Positions 50,592 through 59,650 of a DNA stretch of 64,000 bases are shown here, piece by piece; the first letter of the stretch is position 1; each line of letters starts with the position of its first letter. The position numbers and the translations under genes are program-made. The notes under the pieces are model-generated. The model ran no database searches, was not told the DNA's origin, and was given only the letters and a program-made list of their open reading frames with translations. Source of the DNA: Pseudomonas tolaasii NCPPB 2192 (GTDB lineage: Bacteria; Pseudomonadota; Gammaproteobacteria; Pseudomonadales; Pseudomonadaceae); NCBI RefSeq assembly GCF_002813445.1, contig NZ_PHHD01000001.1, positions 1,674,001-1,738,000 on the forward strand, written 5' to 3'.

Positions 50592-51231
50592 GTTGTTGTG
50601 GGTGTCGTTGCCGCAACTGGGCAAGGGCGCTGCGCAAACCCTGTCAATTTCGCTGTTGAGCATTGCGTTCAGCACCGTCGGTGGCGTGTTGTATGGCGTG
50701 CTGCGGACCCTGAACAATCGGCTGATCAACGTGGTGCTGCGGGTATACCTGGAACTGTTTCGGGCGATCCCGGTGCTGGTGTGGCTGTACCTGCTGTTTT
50801 TCGGCCTGCCGATTTTCTTTGGCCTGAGCATTCCGAGTTTCTGGTGCGCGGTGCTGGTGCTGTCGTTGTGGGGCGCCAGCGAAGTCGGCGAAGTGGTGCG
50901 TGGCGCGTTGCATTCGCTGCCCCGTGGCCAGCGCGAGGCGGGGTTGTCGATAGGCTTGTCCGATCCGCAACTGTACGGCTACGTGCTGCTGCCGCAAGCC
51001 CTCAAACGCATGACGCCGCCGACCATCAACGTCTACACGCGCATTATCAAGACCAGTTCGCTCGCCGTGCTGATCGGCCTGGTGGACGTGATCAAGGTCG
51101 GCCAGCAAATCATCGAACGCACCTACGAGTCCGTATTGATCTACGGCGTGCTGTTCCTGTTTTTCTTCTTTATCTGCTACCCGTTGTCGGCCGCCTCCAA
51201 GGTGCTGGAACGGCGCTGGGCCCAGGCATGA
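50572..51231 (+). CDS. Polar amino-acid ABC permease 2
   Basis: A 219-residue inner-membrane permease of the same family. It has FRAIPVLVWLYLLFFGLP (about residues 63-80) and the coupling loop REAGLSIGLSDPQLYGYVLLPQA (core REAGLSIGLS). It pairs with permease 1 to form the channel. The start is inside the upstream gene after GGAGGCTCC. It overlaps the ATPase gene by 4 bases. Confidence 0.9.
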   Translation: MASSGLELLWVSLPQLGKGAAQTLSISLLSIAFSTVGGVLYGVLRTLNNRLINVVLRVYLELFRAIPVLVWLYLLFFGLPIFFGLSIPSFWCAVLVLSLWGASEVGEVVRGALHSLPRGQREAGLSIGLSDPQLYGYVLLPQALKRMTPPTINVYTRIIKTSSLAVLIGLVDVIKVGQQIIERTYESVLIYGVLFLFFFFICYPLSAASKVLERRWAQA

Positions 51232-52004
51232 GCGCATTGATCGAGTTTCAGGGTTTCAACAAGTTCTTCGGCGAAGCACAGGTGCTCAAGAGCATCGACC
51301 TGAGCGTGCAAAGCGGCGAAGTGGTGGTGATCCTCGGCCCCAGCGGCTGCGGCAAAAGCACCTTGCTGCGCTGCCTCAATGGGCTGGAAGTCGCCCACAG
51401 CGGCAGCCTGCGCTTTGCCGGCAACGAGCTGCTGGATAAAAACACCGACTGGCGCCAGGTGCGCCAGGACATCGGCATGGTGTTCCAGAGCTACCACCTG
51501 TTCCCGCACATGAGCGTGCTCGACAACATCCTGCTCGGCCCGCTGAAAGTGCAGAAGCGCGACCCGCGCGAAGCCCGTGAGCAAGCCGAAAAATTGCTGG
51601 AACGCGTAGGCCTGGCCGACAAGCGCGACGCCTTTCCGCGCCAGCTTTCCGGCGGCCAGCAGCAGCGCATCGCCATCGTCCGTTCGTTGTGCATGAACCC
51701 CCAGGTCATGCTCTTTGATGAGGTCACCGCCGCCCTCGATCCGGAAATGGTCAAGGAGGTGCTGGAAGTGATCCAGGGCCTGGCCCGCGATGGCATGACC
51801 TTGCTGATCGTCACCCATGAAATGGCTTTCGCCCGCGCCGTCGCCGACCGCGTGGTGTTTATGGAGGCGGGTCGCATCCTCGAACAAAACACCCCCGAGG
51901 CATTCTTTACGAACCCGCAAACCGCACGCGCGCAGCAGTTCCTGGAGAAGTTCTCCTTTGTGTCAACACTGCCCAAGAAAACCAAGGAACTGGAGTTGCT
52001 ATGA
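51228..52004 (+). CDS. Polar amino-acid ABC transporter ATPase
   Basis: A 258-residue ATPase; ATG 51228 overlaps the permease stop (ATGA). Walker A is GPSGCGKST (about residues 35-43), Q-loop VFQSYHLFPHM, signature LSGGQQQR, Walker B VMLFDEVTAALDP and H-loop VTHEMAFAR, all as in GlnQ/HisP-type ATPases. A C-terminal tail KFSFVSTLPKKTKELELL is slightly longer than usual. Confidence 0.92.
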   Translation: MSALIEFQGFNKFFGEAQVLKSIDLSVQSGEVVVILGPSGCGKSTLLRCLNGLEVAHSGSLRFAGNELLDKNTDWRQVRQDIGMVFQSYHLFPHMSVLDNILLGPLKVQKRDPREAREQAEKLLERVGLADKRDAFPRQLSGGQQQRIAIVRSLCMNPQVMLFDEVTAALDPEMVKEVLEVIQGLARDGMTLLIVTHEMAFARAVADRVVFMEAGRILEQNTPEAFFTNPQTARAQQFLEKFSFVSTLPKKTKELELL

Positions 52005-52855
52005 AAAAGTTACTGCTGCCACTGTTGGCCGTCGCCGTACTGGCCGGCTGCGATAAAAAGGCCGAAGAGCCTGCCAAGCCTGTCGCCGCTGCCGCAAGTT
52101 ACATCGACAAGATCAAGGCGCGCGACAAGCTGATTGTCGGCGTGTTCACCGACAAACCGCCGTTCGGTTTTGTGAACGAAGCTGGCCGTTACGTGGGGTT
52201 TGATACCGACATCGGCCGTCAATTCGCCAAGGACCTGCTGGGCGATGAAAACAAGGTCGAGTTCGTCGCGGTTGAACCGGCGAGCCGTATTCCGTTCCTG
52301 CAAAGCGACAAGGTCGACCTCATCCTCGCCAATATGACCGTGACGCCTGAGCGCAAGGAAGCGGTGGACTTCACCAACCCCAACCTGAAAGTCGCCGTGC
52401 AAGCCCTGGTGCCTAACGACAGCGCCGTCAAAAGCCTGAATGACCTGGCCACCCGCACCACCATCGTGACCACCGGCACCACGGCCGATATCTGGCTGAC
52501 CAAGAACCACCCGGACTGGAAACTGCTCAAGTTCGAGAAAAACTCCGAGTCGTTGCAAGCGTTGTCGGCAGGTCGTGGGGATGCCTACGCGCAAGACAAC
52601 CTGGTGCTGTTCAGCTGGGCCAAGCAAAACCCGGGCTACCGCGTGCTGGAGGAGAAGCTCGGTGACGAAGCGCCAATCGCACCGGCGGTGAAGAAGGGCA
52701 ACACCGAACTGCGCGACTGGGTGAATGCCGAGTTGGCGAAGTTGGGTGAGGAGAAATTCCTGCTCAAGCTGTATGACCAATATGTGCGTAAAGAGCTGAG
52801 CGATGACACCAAGCCTGAGAGTGTGATTGTTGAAGGCGGGAAGTGGCAGGGCTGA
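52001..52855 (+). CDS. Amino-acid ABC transporter substrate-binding lipoprotein
   Basis: A 284-residue binding protein with lipobox LAGC (Cys at residue 16 after MKKLLLPLLAVAV). The SBP family 3 fold begins DKLIVGVFTDKPPFGFVNEAGRYVGFDTDIGR (core GVFTDKPPFGF and GFDTDIGR). VDLILANMTVTPERKEAVDFTNP is the standard hinge-region segment (core ANMTVTPERKEAVDF). It overlaps the ATPase gene by 4 bases and ends the operon. The lipid anchor in this diderm suggests attachment to the inner or outer membrane. Substrate not determined. Confidence 0.9.
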   Translation: MKKLLLPLLAVAVLAGCDKKAEEPAKPVAAAASYIDKIKARDKLIVGVFTDKPPFGFVNEAGRYVGFDTDIGRQFAKDLLGDENKVEFVAVEPASRIPFLQSDKVDLILANMTVTPERKEAVDFTNPNLKVAVQALVPNDSAVKSLNDLATRTTIVTTGTTADIWLTKNHPDWKLLKFEKNSESLQALSAGRGDAYAQDNLVLFSWAKQNPGYRVLEEKLGDEAPIAPAVKKGNTELRDWVNAELAKLGEEKFLLKLYDQYVRKELSDDTKPESVIVEGGKWQG

Positions 52856-52860
52856 GATAG

Positions 52861-52929
52861 CTATCGCAGGCAAGCCAGCTCCCACAGGAGAATGCATTCC
52901 AAATGTGGGAGCGGGCTTGCCCGCGATGA
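52861..52929. repeat. Inverted REP pair
   Basis: CTATCGCAGGCAAGCCAGCTCCCACA is followed by TGTGGGAGCGGGCTTGCCCGCGATGAG. It lies between the convergent binding-protein and AAA ATPase genes. Confidence 0.9.
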
Positions 52930-52947
52930 GGCCGGTACAGTTGTTGG

Positions 52948-54108
52948 CTATTGCGGCCAATGCCACGCCGGCGCATCCAGAATCCCCTGACCGACGATCT
53001 GGGTCTCGCCCAACACCTTCTCCAACACAATCGAATTACACCCTTCATCCTGCTGCAACGCCGCAATCAACCGGCTCGCATGGGACACCACCCACACCTG
53101 GCAATGCAGGGACGCCTGGATAATCAAGCGCGCCAACGCCGGCAACAAATCCGGGTGCAAACTGGTTTCCGGCTCGTTCAGCACCATCATGGTCGGTGGC
53201 CTTGGCGTCAGCAGCGCGGCGATGAGCAGCAGGTAACGCAAAGTCCCGTCCGACAATTCCGCGGCCGATAACGGGCGCAGCAAGCCTTCCTGATAAAACT
53301 CAATCGCGAAACGCCCTCCCTGCAAGGGCTGGATGTTCAGCCGCGCGCCGGGGAATGCATCGCTCACCGCCCGCTGCAACGCCTCGGGGTCGCCGATTTC
53401 ACGGATGGTTTGTAATGCCGCCGCCAGGTCTCGCCCGTCGTGGTGCAGCACCGGCGTGCGCGTGCCCAATTGTGGCTGGCGCACGGGCGCGTCCACGTCA
53501 CTGCGAAAGTGATCATAAAAGCGCCAGCCGCGAATGCTTTCGCGCAGCATCAGCACCTCGGGTGATCCGCGCAGGCTGCCGACCTGGTCAAACAGGCTGT
53601 GATAGGCCGGTGTGTGCTGGGCCAGCACATCCCAGCCACGACCGTCCCGGGCGCGTACCATCGGGCCGGAGCGCTGTACGAGCAAGCTGGCGGGGCGGTA
53701 CAGGTGGCCAGCCCAGATGCATTCCTTTTTCACCTCCGGGTCCAGAGAGAAATAGCTGATGCCCGGTGAAGGCAGCCCCATGGAGATGGCGTAGCTGAAA
53801 TCTTCGCCGGCAAACCCCAGGCGCAGTCGCTTTACGCTAGAGCGCGTGCTGGCTTGTATCGGCACCTCGCCCTCACGCATGCGGCGGGTGATGGTCTCCG
53901 GCCCGGCCCAGAACGTCGAATCCAGCCCGCCTTCACGCGCCAACGCATTGATTACCCCGCCCTGGGCGGTTTCCGCCAGCAGGCGCAGGGCGCGGTACAG
54001 GTTGGATTTGCCGCTGCCATTGGGACCGGTGATCAGGTTCAACCGGTCCAGCGGCACCACCAATTTGTTGATCGAGCGGTAATTGGCCACCGCGAGGGTT
54101 TTGAGCAT
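52948..54108 (-). CDS. AAA ATPase, RecF/OLD-like (AAA_21)
   Basis: A 386-residue protein; start at the CAT complement 54106-54108 (MLKTLAVANYRSINKL). The N-terminal NYRS motif and Walker A GPNGSGKSNL (about residues 26-35) are typical of SMC/RecF-type ATPases. ELSDGTLRYLLL is the signature and VLNEPETSLHPDL holds Walker B. There is no TOPRIM nuclease domain. Such stand-alone proteins are often annotated only as ATP-binding; some are parts of defence systems. No partner gene is adjacent, so no defence role is claimed. Confidence 0.8.
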   Translation of the reverse strand: MLKTLAVANYRSINKLVVPLDRLNLITGPNGSGKSNLYRALRLLAETAQGGVINALAREGGLDSTFWAGPETITRRMREGEVPIQASTRSSVKRLRLGFAGEDFSYAISMGLPSPGISYFSLDPEVKKECIWAGHLYRPASLLVQRSGPMVRARDGRGWDVLAQHTPAYHSLFDQVGSLRGSPEVLMLRESIRGWRFYDHFRSDVDAPVRQPQLGTRTPVLHHDGRDLAAALQTIREIGDPEALQRAVSDAFPGARLNIQPLQGGRFAIEFYQEGLLRPLSAAELSDGTLRYLLLIAALLTPRPPTMMVLNEPETSLHPDLLPALARLIIQASLHCQVWVVSHASRLIAALQQDEGCNSIVLEKVLGETQIVGQGILDAPAWHWPQ

Positions 54109-54229
54109 GGGCAATGAGTCGGTGTGGGAACCATTGGAGTATGGGATCCTCCATGCAGATAAGGAACCCTGATCTAAGCTCACAGTCGCATACACACTGG
54201 CAAGTCGGCATCACGCAAAAGGAGCCTGC

Positions 54230-55312
54230 ATGGGCGGTCGCACTTACACACTCATCCTGGGATTTGGCCTATTGACGCTGCTCGGCGGCTGTGGCGAGAA
54301 AAAGGCCGAGCCCAAAGAGCATTCGCGGGTATTCGTGCAGACCGTGCAGTCGGCGGATTTTGCTGCGGCGGTCACCCTGACCGGTGATATCCAGGCCCGG
54401 GTGCAAACTGATCTGTCCTTTCGCGTAGGCGGCAAGATCATCCAGCGCATGGTCGACGTGGGCGATCGCGTCAGCGCCAGGCAAGTGCTGGCCAAGCTTG
54501 ATCCCAAGGATCTGCAGACCAACGTCGATTCGGCCCAGGCCCAGGTCGTGGCTGAACAGGCGCGGGTCAAACAGACCGCCGCCGCCTTTGTGCGTCAGGA
54601 AAAACTCTTGCCCAAGGGCTACACCAGCCGCAGCGAATACGATTCCGCCCAGGCCGCGCTGCGCAGCAGCCAGAGCGCCCTGGCCGCCGCCCAGGCCCAG
54701 TTGGCCAATGCCCGCGAGCAACTTGGCTACACCTCGCTGATCTCTGATGCGCCTGGGATTATCACCGCGCGCCAGGCCGAAGTTGGCCAGGTGGTACAGG
54801 CCACGGTGCCGATTTTCAGCCTGGCTCGCGATGGCGAGCGTGACGCGGTGTTCAATGTCTATGAATCCTTGCTGGTGGAGCCGCCGCCGGATGCGCCGAT
54901 CACCGTGAGTTTGCTGGATAACCCGAGCATCAAGGCCGTGGGCAAGGTTCGTGAGGTCACGCCCGCCGTGGCCGCGAATACCGGCACCGTGCAGGTGAAA
55001 ATCGCCCTGCAAAGCCTGCCCAAAGGCATGGAACTGGGCTCTGTGGTCAGCGCCACCGCCAATGGCCCGGCCAAGGCCAGCATCGAGCTGCCGTGGGCGG
55101 CACTGACCAAAGACCTGAACGAGCCCGCCGTGTGGCTGGTGGACGGCGACGGCAAGGCGCAACTGCGCAAGGTCACCGTAGCGCGTTACCTCACCGGCAA
55201 AGTGATCATCGGCGACGGCCTCAAGGGCGGTGAAAAAGTCGTGGTGGCCGGTGGGCAGTTGCTGCATCCGGGGATGATCGTCGAGATCGCTACGCAAGGA
55301 GCCCAGCCATGA
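54230..55312 (+). CDS. triA: RND efflux periplasmic adaptor, TriA-like
   Basis: A 360-residue membrane-fusion lipoprotein with lipobox LGGC (Cys at residue 21). A lipoyl-type half-motif LTGDIQARVQTDLSFRVGGKI is followed by a coiled-coil hairpin (about residues 100-165, AQAQVVAEQARVKQ, AALRSSQSALAAAQAQLA) and a beta-barrel domain. It is the first of two adaptors before one RND pump, the distinctive TriA-TriB-TriC arrangement of P. aeruginosa. It overlaps the next gene by 4 bases. Confidence 0.85.
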   Translation: MGGRTYTLILGFGLLTLLGGCGEKKAEPKEHSRVFVQTVQSADFAAAVTLTGDIQARVQTDLSFRVGGKIIQRMVDVGDRVSARQVLAKLDPKDLQTNVDSAQAQVVAEQARVKQTAAAFVRQEKLLPKGYTSRSEYDSAQAALRSSQSALAAAQAQLANAREQLGYTSLISDAPGIITARQAEVGQVVQATVPIFSLARDGERDAVFNVYESLLVEPPPDAPITVSLLDNPSIKAVGKVREVTPAVAANTGTVQVKIALQSLPKGMELGSVVSATANGPAKASIELPWAALTKDLNEPAVWLVDGDGKAQLRKVTVARYLTGKVIIGDGLKGGEKVVVAGGQLLHPGMIVEIATQGAQP

Positions 55313-56379
55313 AGCGCCTGACGGTATTACTCGCCGCCAGCCTGCTGCTGGCCGCCTGCTCCAAGGAAGAACCGCCGCCGGAGCCTGTGCGCCCGGTGTT
55401 GTCGATGAAAGTGAAGTCAGAAGACCAGGAAAACCTTGGCCGCTTCGCCGGAACGATTCAGGCCCGCTATGAAAGCAACCTGGGTTTCCGCGTGCCCGGC
55501 CGTATCGCCCGCCGCGCCGTGGATGTGGGCGCGGAAGTGGAAAAGGGCGCCTTGCTTGCGGTCCTTGATCCCACCGATCAACAGAACCAATTGCGTTCGG
55601 CGCAGGGCGATCTGGCCCGCGTGCAAGCGCAATTCATCAATGCCCAGGCCAATGCCCGCCGCCAACAGGAGCTGTTCAACCGTGGCGTCGGCGCCCAGGC
55701 CCAGTTGGACGTGGCCCAGACCGACCTGAAAACCACCCAGGCCACCCTCGATCAGGCCAAGGCTTCAGTCAACCAGGCCAAGGACCAGCTCAACTATGCC
55801 GAACTGCGCACTGACCACGCCGGTATCGTCACCGCCTGGAATGCCGAGGCGGGCCAGGTGGTCAGCGCCGGCCAGCAAGTGGTGACCCTGGCGCGCCCGG
55901 ACATCAAGGAAGCGGTGATCGACCTGCCCGCCGGCCTCGCCGAGCGCCTGCCGCCGGACGTGGTGTTTCTGGTGGCCGGGCAACTCGACCCGAGTGTCAA
56001 CACCACGGCCATCGTGCGCGAGATCGAACCCCAGGCCCAAAGCGCCACACGCACCCGTCGCGCCCGCCTGACCCTGGCCGAAACACCTCCGGCATTCCGC
56101 CTCGGCACGGCGATCAGCGTGACGCTCAGCACCGCCATCGCGCCGCGCATCGAATTGCCGCTGACCGCGTTGCAGGAGGCCGACGGCAAAACCCGCATCT
56201 GGATCCTCGACACCCAAAGCCAGACCGTGCAACCGCGCGACGTCAACGTGATCAGCCGTGACGCCGACAGCGCCTTGCTCAACGGCGGTGTCAAACCCGG
56301 CGAACGCATCGTCACCGCCGGCGTGAACAGCCTGAAACCCGGGCAAAAAGTCAAAATCGACGAGGGCAGCCCGCGATGA
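55309..56379 (+). CDS. triB: RND efflux periplasmic adaptor, TriB-like
   Basis: A 356-residue second adaptor, also with a lipobox (LAAC, Cys at residue 17). FAGTIQARYESNLGFRVPGRI is the first lipoyl half (core LGFRVPGRI), and the hairpin is VQAQFINAQANARRQQ and VAQTDLKTTQATLDQAKA. It is similar to the first adaptor in layout but diverged. Two different adaptors per pump are characteristic of Tri systems. It overlaps the pump gene by 4 bases. Confidence 0.85.
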   Translation: MKRLTVLLAASLLLAACSKEEPPPEPVRPVLSMKVKSEDQENLGRFAGTIQARYESNLGFRVPGRIARRAVDVGAEVEKGALLAVLDPTDQQNQLRSAQGDLARVQAQFINAQANARRQQELFNRGVGAQAQLDVAQTDLKTTQATLDQAKASVNQAKDQLNYAELRTDHAGIVTAWNAEAGQVVSAGQQVVTLARPDIKEAVIDLPAGLAERLPPDVVFLVAGQLDPSVNTTAIVREIEPQAQSATRTRRARLTLAETPPAFRLGTAISVTLSTAIAPRIELPLTALQEADGKTRIWILDTQSQTVQPRDVNVISRDADSALLNGGVKPGERIVTAGVNSLKPGQKVKIDEGSPR

Positions 56380-59300
56380 AAGGGAGTTTCAACTTATCCG
56401 ACTGGGCCCTCAAGCATCAGTCCTTCGTCTGGTACCTGATGTTCGTCGCGCTGCTGATGGGCGTGTTCTCGTACATGAACCTGGGCCGCGAGGAAGACCC
56501 CTCGTTCACCATCAAAACCATGGTGATTCAGACCCGCTGGCCAGGCGCGACCCAGGAAGAAACCCTCAAGCAGGTCACCGACCGCATCGAGAAAAAGCTT
56601 GAAGAGCTGGATTCCCTCGACTACGTGAAGAGCTACACCCGGCCGGGCGAGTCCACGGTGTTTGTGTTCCTCAAGGACACCACCGGCGCCAAGGACATCC
56701 CGGAAATCTGGTACCAGGTGCGCAAAAAGATCGACGACATTCGCGGCACCTTCCCTCAGGGGTTGCAGGGGCCGTCGTTCAACGATGAGTTCGGTGACGT
56801 GTTCGGCTCGGTGTACGCCTTCACCGGCGACGGCTTGTCGATGCGCCAGTTGCGCGACTACGTGGAGCAGGTGCGCGCCGAAATCCGCTCGGTGCCGGGC
56901 CTGGGCAAGGTCGAGATGATCGGCCAGCAGGACGAGGTGATTTACCTGAACTTCTCCACGCGCAAACTCGCAGCGCTGGGGATTGATCAACGTCAGGTCG
57001 TGCAGAGCCTGCAATCGCAGAACGCGGTAACGCCTGCCGGGGTGATCGAGGCCGGGCCGGAGCGTATTTCGGTGCGCACCTCGGGGCAGTTTGCCTCGGA
57101 AAAAGACCTGGCTAACGTCAACCTGCGGCTCAACGATCGTTTCTATCGCTTGGCGGACATTGCCGACATCAGCCGTGGCTACGTCGACCCGTCGCGGCCG
57201 ATGTTCCGTTTCAACGGCAAGCCGGCAATCGGTTTGGCGATTGCGATGCAAAAGGGCGGCAATATCCAGTCCTTCGGCAAGGCCCTGCACACGCGTATGG
57301 ACGAGCTGACCGCCGACCTGCCGGTGGGCGTGGGCGTGCACAAGGTGTCTGACCAGGCGGAAGTGGTGGAGGAGGCCGTTGGCGGCTTTACCAGCGCGCT
57401 GTTTGAAGCGGTGATCATCGTGCTGGTGGTCAGCTTTATCAGCCTCGGCATGCGCGCCGGGCTGGTGGTGGCGTGCTCGATTCCGCTGGTGCTGGCGCTG
57501 GTGTTCGTGTTCATGGAATACAGCGGCATCACCATGCAGCGCGTGTCGCTGGGCGCGTTGATCATCGCCCTGGGCTTGTTGGTGGACGACGCGATGATCA
57601 CCGTGGAGATGATGATCACGCGCCTGGAAAAAGGCGAAACCAAAGAGCAGGCGGCCACTTACGCCTACACCTCCACGGCATTCCCGATGCTCACCGGTAC
57701 TCTGGTGACCGTGGCCGGTTTTGTGCCGATTGGCCTCAACGCCAGCTCGGCGGGCGAGTACACCTTCACCCTGTTCGCGGTAATTGCCGTGGCCATGCTG
57801 GTGTCGTGGGTGGTCGCCGTATTGTTTGCGCCGGTGATCGGCGTGCATATCCTCAGCGCCAACGTGAAACCGCACAACGCCGAGCCGGGGCGCATTGGCC
57901 GTGCGTTCAATGGCGGCATGTTGTGGGCGATGCGCAACCGCTGGTGGGCCATCGGCATCACCGTGGCGTTGTTTGTGGCGTCGGTGTTTTCGATGCAGTT
58001 CGTGCAGAACCAGTTCTTCCCGTCATCCGACCGCCCGGAAATCCTGGTTGACCTGAACCTGCCGCAAAACGCCTCGATCAACGAGACGCGCAAGGCTGTC
58101 GACCGCCTCGAAGCGATCATCAAGGATGACCCGGACATTGCGCGCTGGAGCACCTATATCGGCCAGGGCGCGATCCGTTTCTACCTGCCCCTCGACCAGC
58201 AGCTGGAAAACCCGTACTACGCACAGCTGGTGATCGTCAGCAAAGGCCTGGAAGAGCGCGGCGCCCTGATTGCGCGCCTGCAAAAACGCTTGCGCGACGA
58301 CTTCGTGGGCATCGGCAGCTATGTGCAGCCGCTGGAAATGGGCCCGCCGGTGGGGCGTCCGATTCAGTATCGGGTGTCGGGCAAAGACATCGACCAGGTG
58401 CGCAAACACGCCATTGAACTGGCGACCTTGCTGGACCAGAACACCCACCTGGGCGAGATCATCTACGACTGGAACGAGCCGGGCAAAGTGCTGCGCGTGG
58501 ACATCGCCCAGGACAAGGCGCGGCAACTGGGGCTGTCGTCTGAAGACGTGGCGCAGTTGATGAACAGCGTGGTCAGTGGCGCTTCCGTGACCCAGGTACA
58601 CGACGATATCTACCTGATCAACGTGGTCGGCCGCGCCGAAGATGCCGAACGCGGCACCCCGGAAACCCTGCAGAACCTGCAGATCGTCACGCCCAACGGC
58701 ACGTCGATTCCGCTGCTGGCCTTCGCCACGGTGCGCTATGAACTGGAACAGCCGCTGGTGTGGCGCCGCGATCGCAAGCCGACCATCACGATCAAGGCTT
58801 CGGTACGCGATGAAATGCAGCCTACGGACTTGGTGAAGCAACTGGCGCCGACCATCGAGAAATTCAGCGCTGGCTTGCCGGTGGGTTACAAGGTGGCCAC
58901 CGGCGGTACCGTGGAAGAAAGCGGCAAGGCCCAGGGCCCGATTGCCAAGGTGGTACCGCTGATGCTGTTCCTGATGGCGACCTTCCTGATGATCCAGCTG
59001 CACAGCGTGCAGAAAATGTTCCTGGTGGCGAGTGTCGCACCGCTGGGGCTGATCGGCGTGGTGCTGGCGCTGATTCCCACGGGGACGCCCATGGGCTTTG
59101 TGGCGATCCTGGGGATTCTGGCGCTGATCGGCATCATCATCCGTAACTCGGTGATTCTGGTCACGCAGATCCACGAATATGAAGTGGCGGGCTACACGCC
59201 GTGGGACGCGGTGGTGGAAGCCACCGAGCACCGGCGCCGGCCGATCCTGCTGACGGCAGCGGCGGCCAGCCTGGGCATGATCCCGATTGCGCGGGAAGTG

Positions 59301-59435
59301 TTCTGGGGGCCGATGGCGTACGCGATGATTGGCGGGATCATCATCGCGACCTTGCTGACGCTGCTGTTCCTGCCCGCGCTGTATGTGGCCTGGTACAAGA
59401 TTCGCGAGCCGAAGCAGGAGCATCCGGCTGACTGA
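56376..59435 (+). CDS. triC: RND efflux pump, TriC-like
   Basis: A 1019-residue proton-driven inner-membrane pump with twelve expected helices and two large periplasmic loops. The first helix is FVWYLMFVALLMGVFSYMNLGREEDPSF. LLVDDAMITVEMM in helix 4 carries the proton-relay aspartates. AAAASLGMIPIAREVFWGPMAYAMIGG is near the C-terminus. P. aeruginosa TriABC exports triclosan and works with the outer-membrane channel OpmH, which is not encoded here. No regulator gene is beside the operon. Confidence 0.9.
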   Translation: MKGSFNLSDWALKHQSFVWYLMFVALLMGVFSYMNLGREEDPSFTIKTMVIQTRWPGATQEETLKQVTDRIEKKLEELDSLDYVKSYTRPGESTVFVFLKDTTGAKDIPEIWYQVRKKIDDIRGTFPQGLQGPSFNDEFGDVFGSVYAFTGDGLSMRQLRDYVEQVRAEIRSVPGLGKVEMIGQQDEVIYLNFSTRKLAALGIDQRQVVQSLQSQNAVTPAGVIEAGPERISVRTSGQFASEKDLANVNLRLNDRFYRLADIADISRGYVDPSRPMFRFNGKPAIGLAIAMQKGGNIQSFGKALHTRMDELTADLPVGVGVHKVSDQAEVVEEAVGGFTSALFEAVIIVLVVSFISLGMRAGLVVACSIPLVLALVFVFMEYSGITMQRVSLGALIIALGLLVDDAMITVEMMITRLEKGETKEQAATYAYTSTAFPMLTGTLVTVAGFVPIGLNASSAGEYTFTLFAVIAVAMLVSWVVAVLFAPVIGVHILSANVKPHNAEPGRIGRAFNGGMLWAMRNRWWAIGITVALFVASVFSMQFVQNQFFPSSDRPEILVDLNLPQNASINETRKAVDRLEAIIKDDPDIARWSTYIGQGAIRFYLPLDQQLENPYYAQLVIVSKGLEERGALIARLQKRLRDDFVGIGSYVQPLEMGPPVGRPIQYRVSGKDIDQVRKHAIELATLLDQNTHLGEIIYDWNEPGKVLRVDIAQDKARQLGLSSEDVAQLMNSVVSGASVTQVHDDIYLINVVGRAEDAERGTPETLQNLQIVTPNGTSIPLLAFATVRYELEQPLVWRRDRKPTITIKASVRDEMQPTDLVKQLAPTIEKFSAGLPVGYKVATGGTVEESGKAQGPIAKVVPLMLFLMATFLMIQLHSVQKMFLVASVAPLGLIGVVLALIPTGTPMGFVAILGILALIGIIIRNSVILVTQIHEYEVAGYTPWDAVVEATEHRRRPILLTAAAASLGMIPIAREVFWGPMAYAMIGGIIIATLLTLLFLPALYVAWYKIREPKQEHPAD

Positions 59436-59443
59436 AATCCAAA

Positions 59444-59537
59444 CCTGTGGGAGCGGGCTTGCCCGCGATAGCGATCTGTCAGTCACGAATAGGTTGCCTG
59501 ACACACTGCAATCGCGGGCAAGCCCGCTCCCACAGGT
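59444..59537. repeat. Inverted REP pair after triC
   Basis: CCTGTGGGAGCGGGCTTGCCCGCGAT is mirrored by ATCGCGGGCAAGCCCGCTCCCACAGG with perfect arms. It lies directly after the pump gene stop. Confidence 0.93.
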
Positions 59538-59650
59538 TTTATCTTCATACACTTCAGGGTATGTACGAAACTTCCCGAAATACCTTGGGCCCCTCCGGCA
59601 AGCGATCGAGTGTTTTACCCTCGACCACCCTTGCACACAGGTCGAACCCC

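Noticed and set aside
50598..51227. A 468-residue fusion reading into the amino-acid ABC ATPase
   Set aside because: It is the ATPase frame extended backwards through the overlapping permease gene; the ATGA junction at 51228 is the real start.
52948..54108. Anti-phage defence system based on the AAA ATPase
   Set aside because: Only a lone RecF/OLD-like ATPase is present, without nuclease or partner gene, between housekeeping-type operons.
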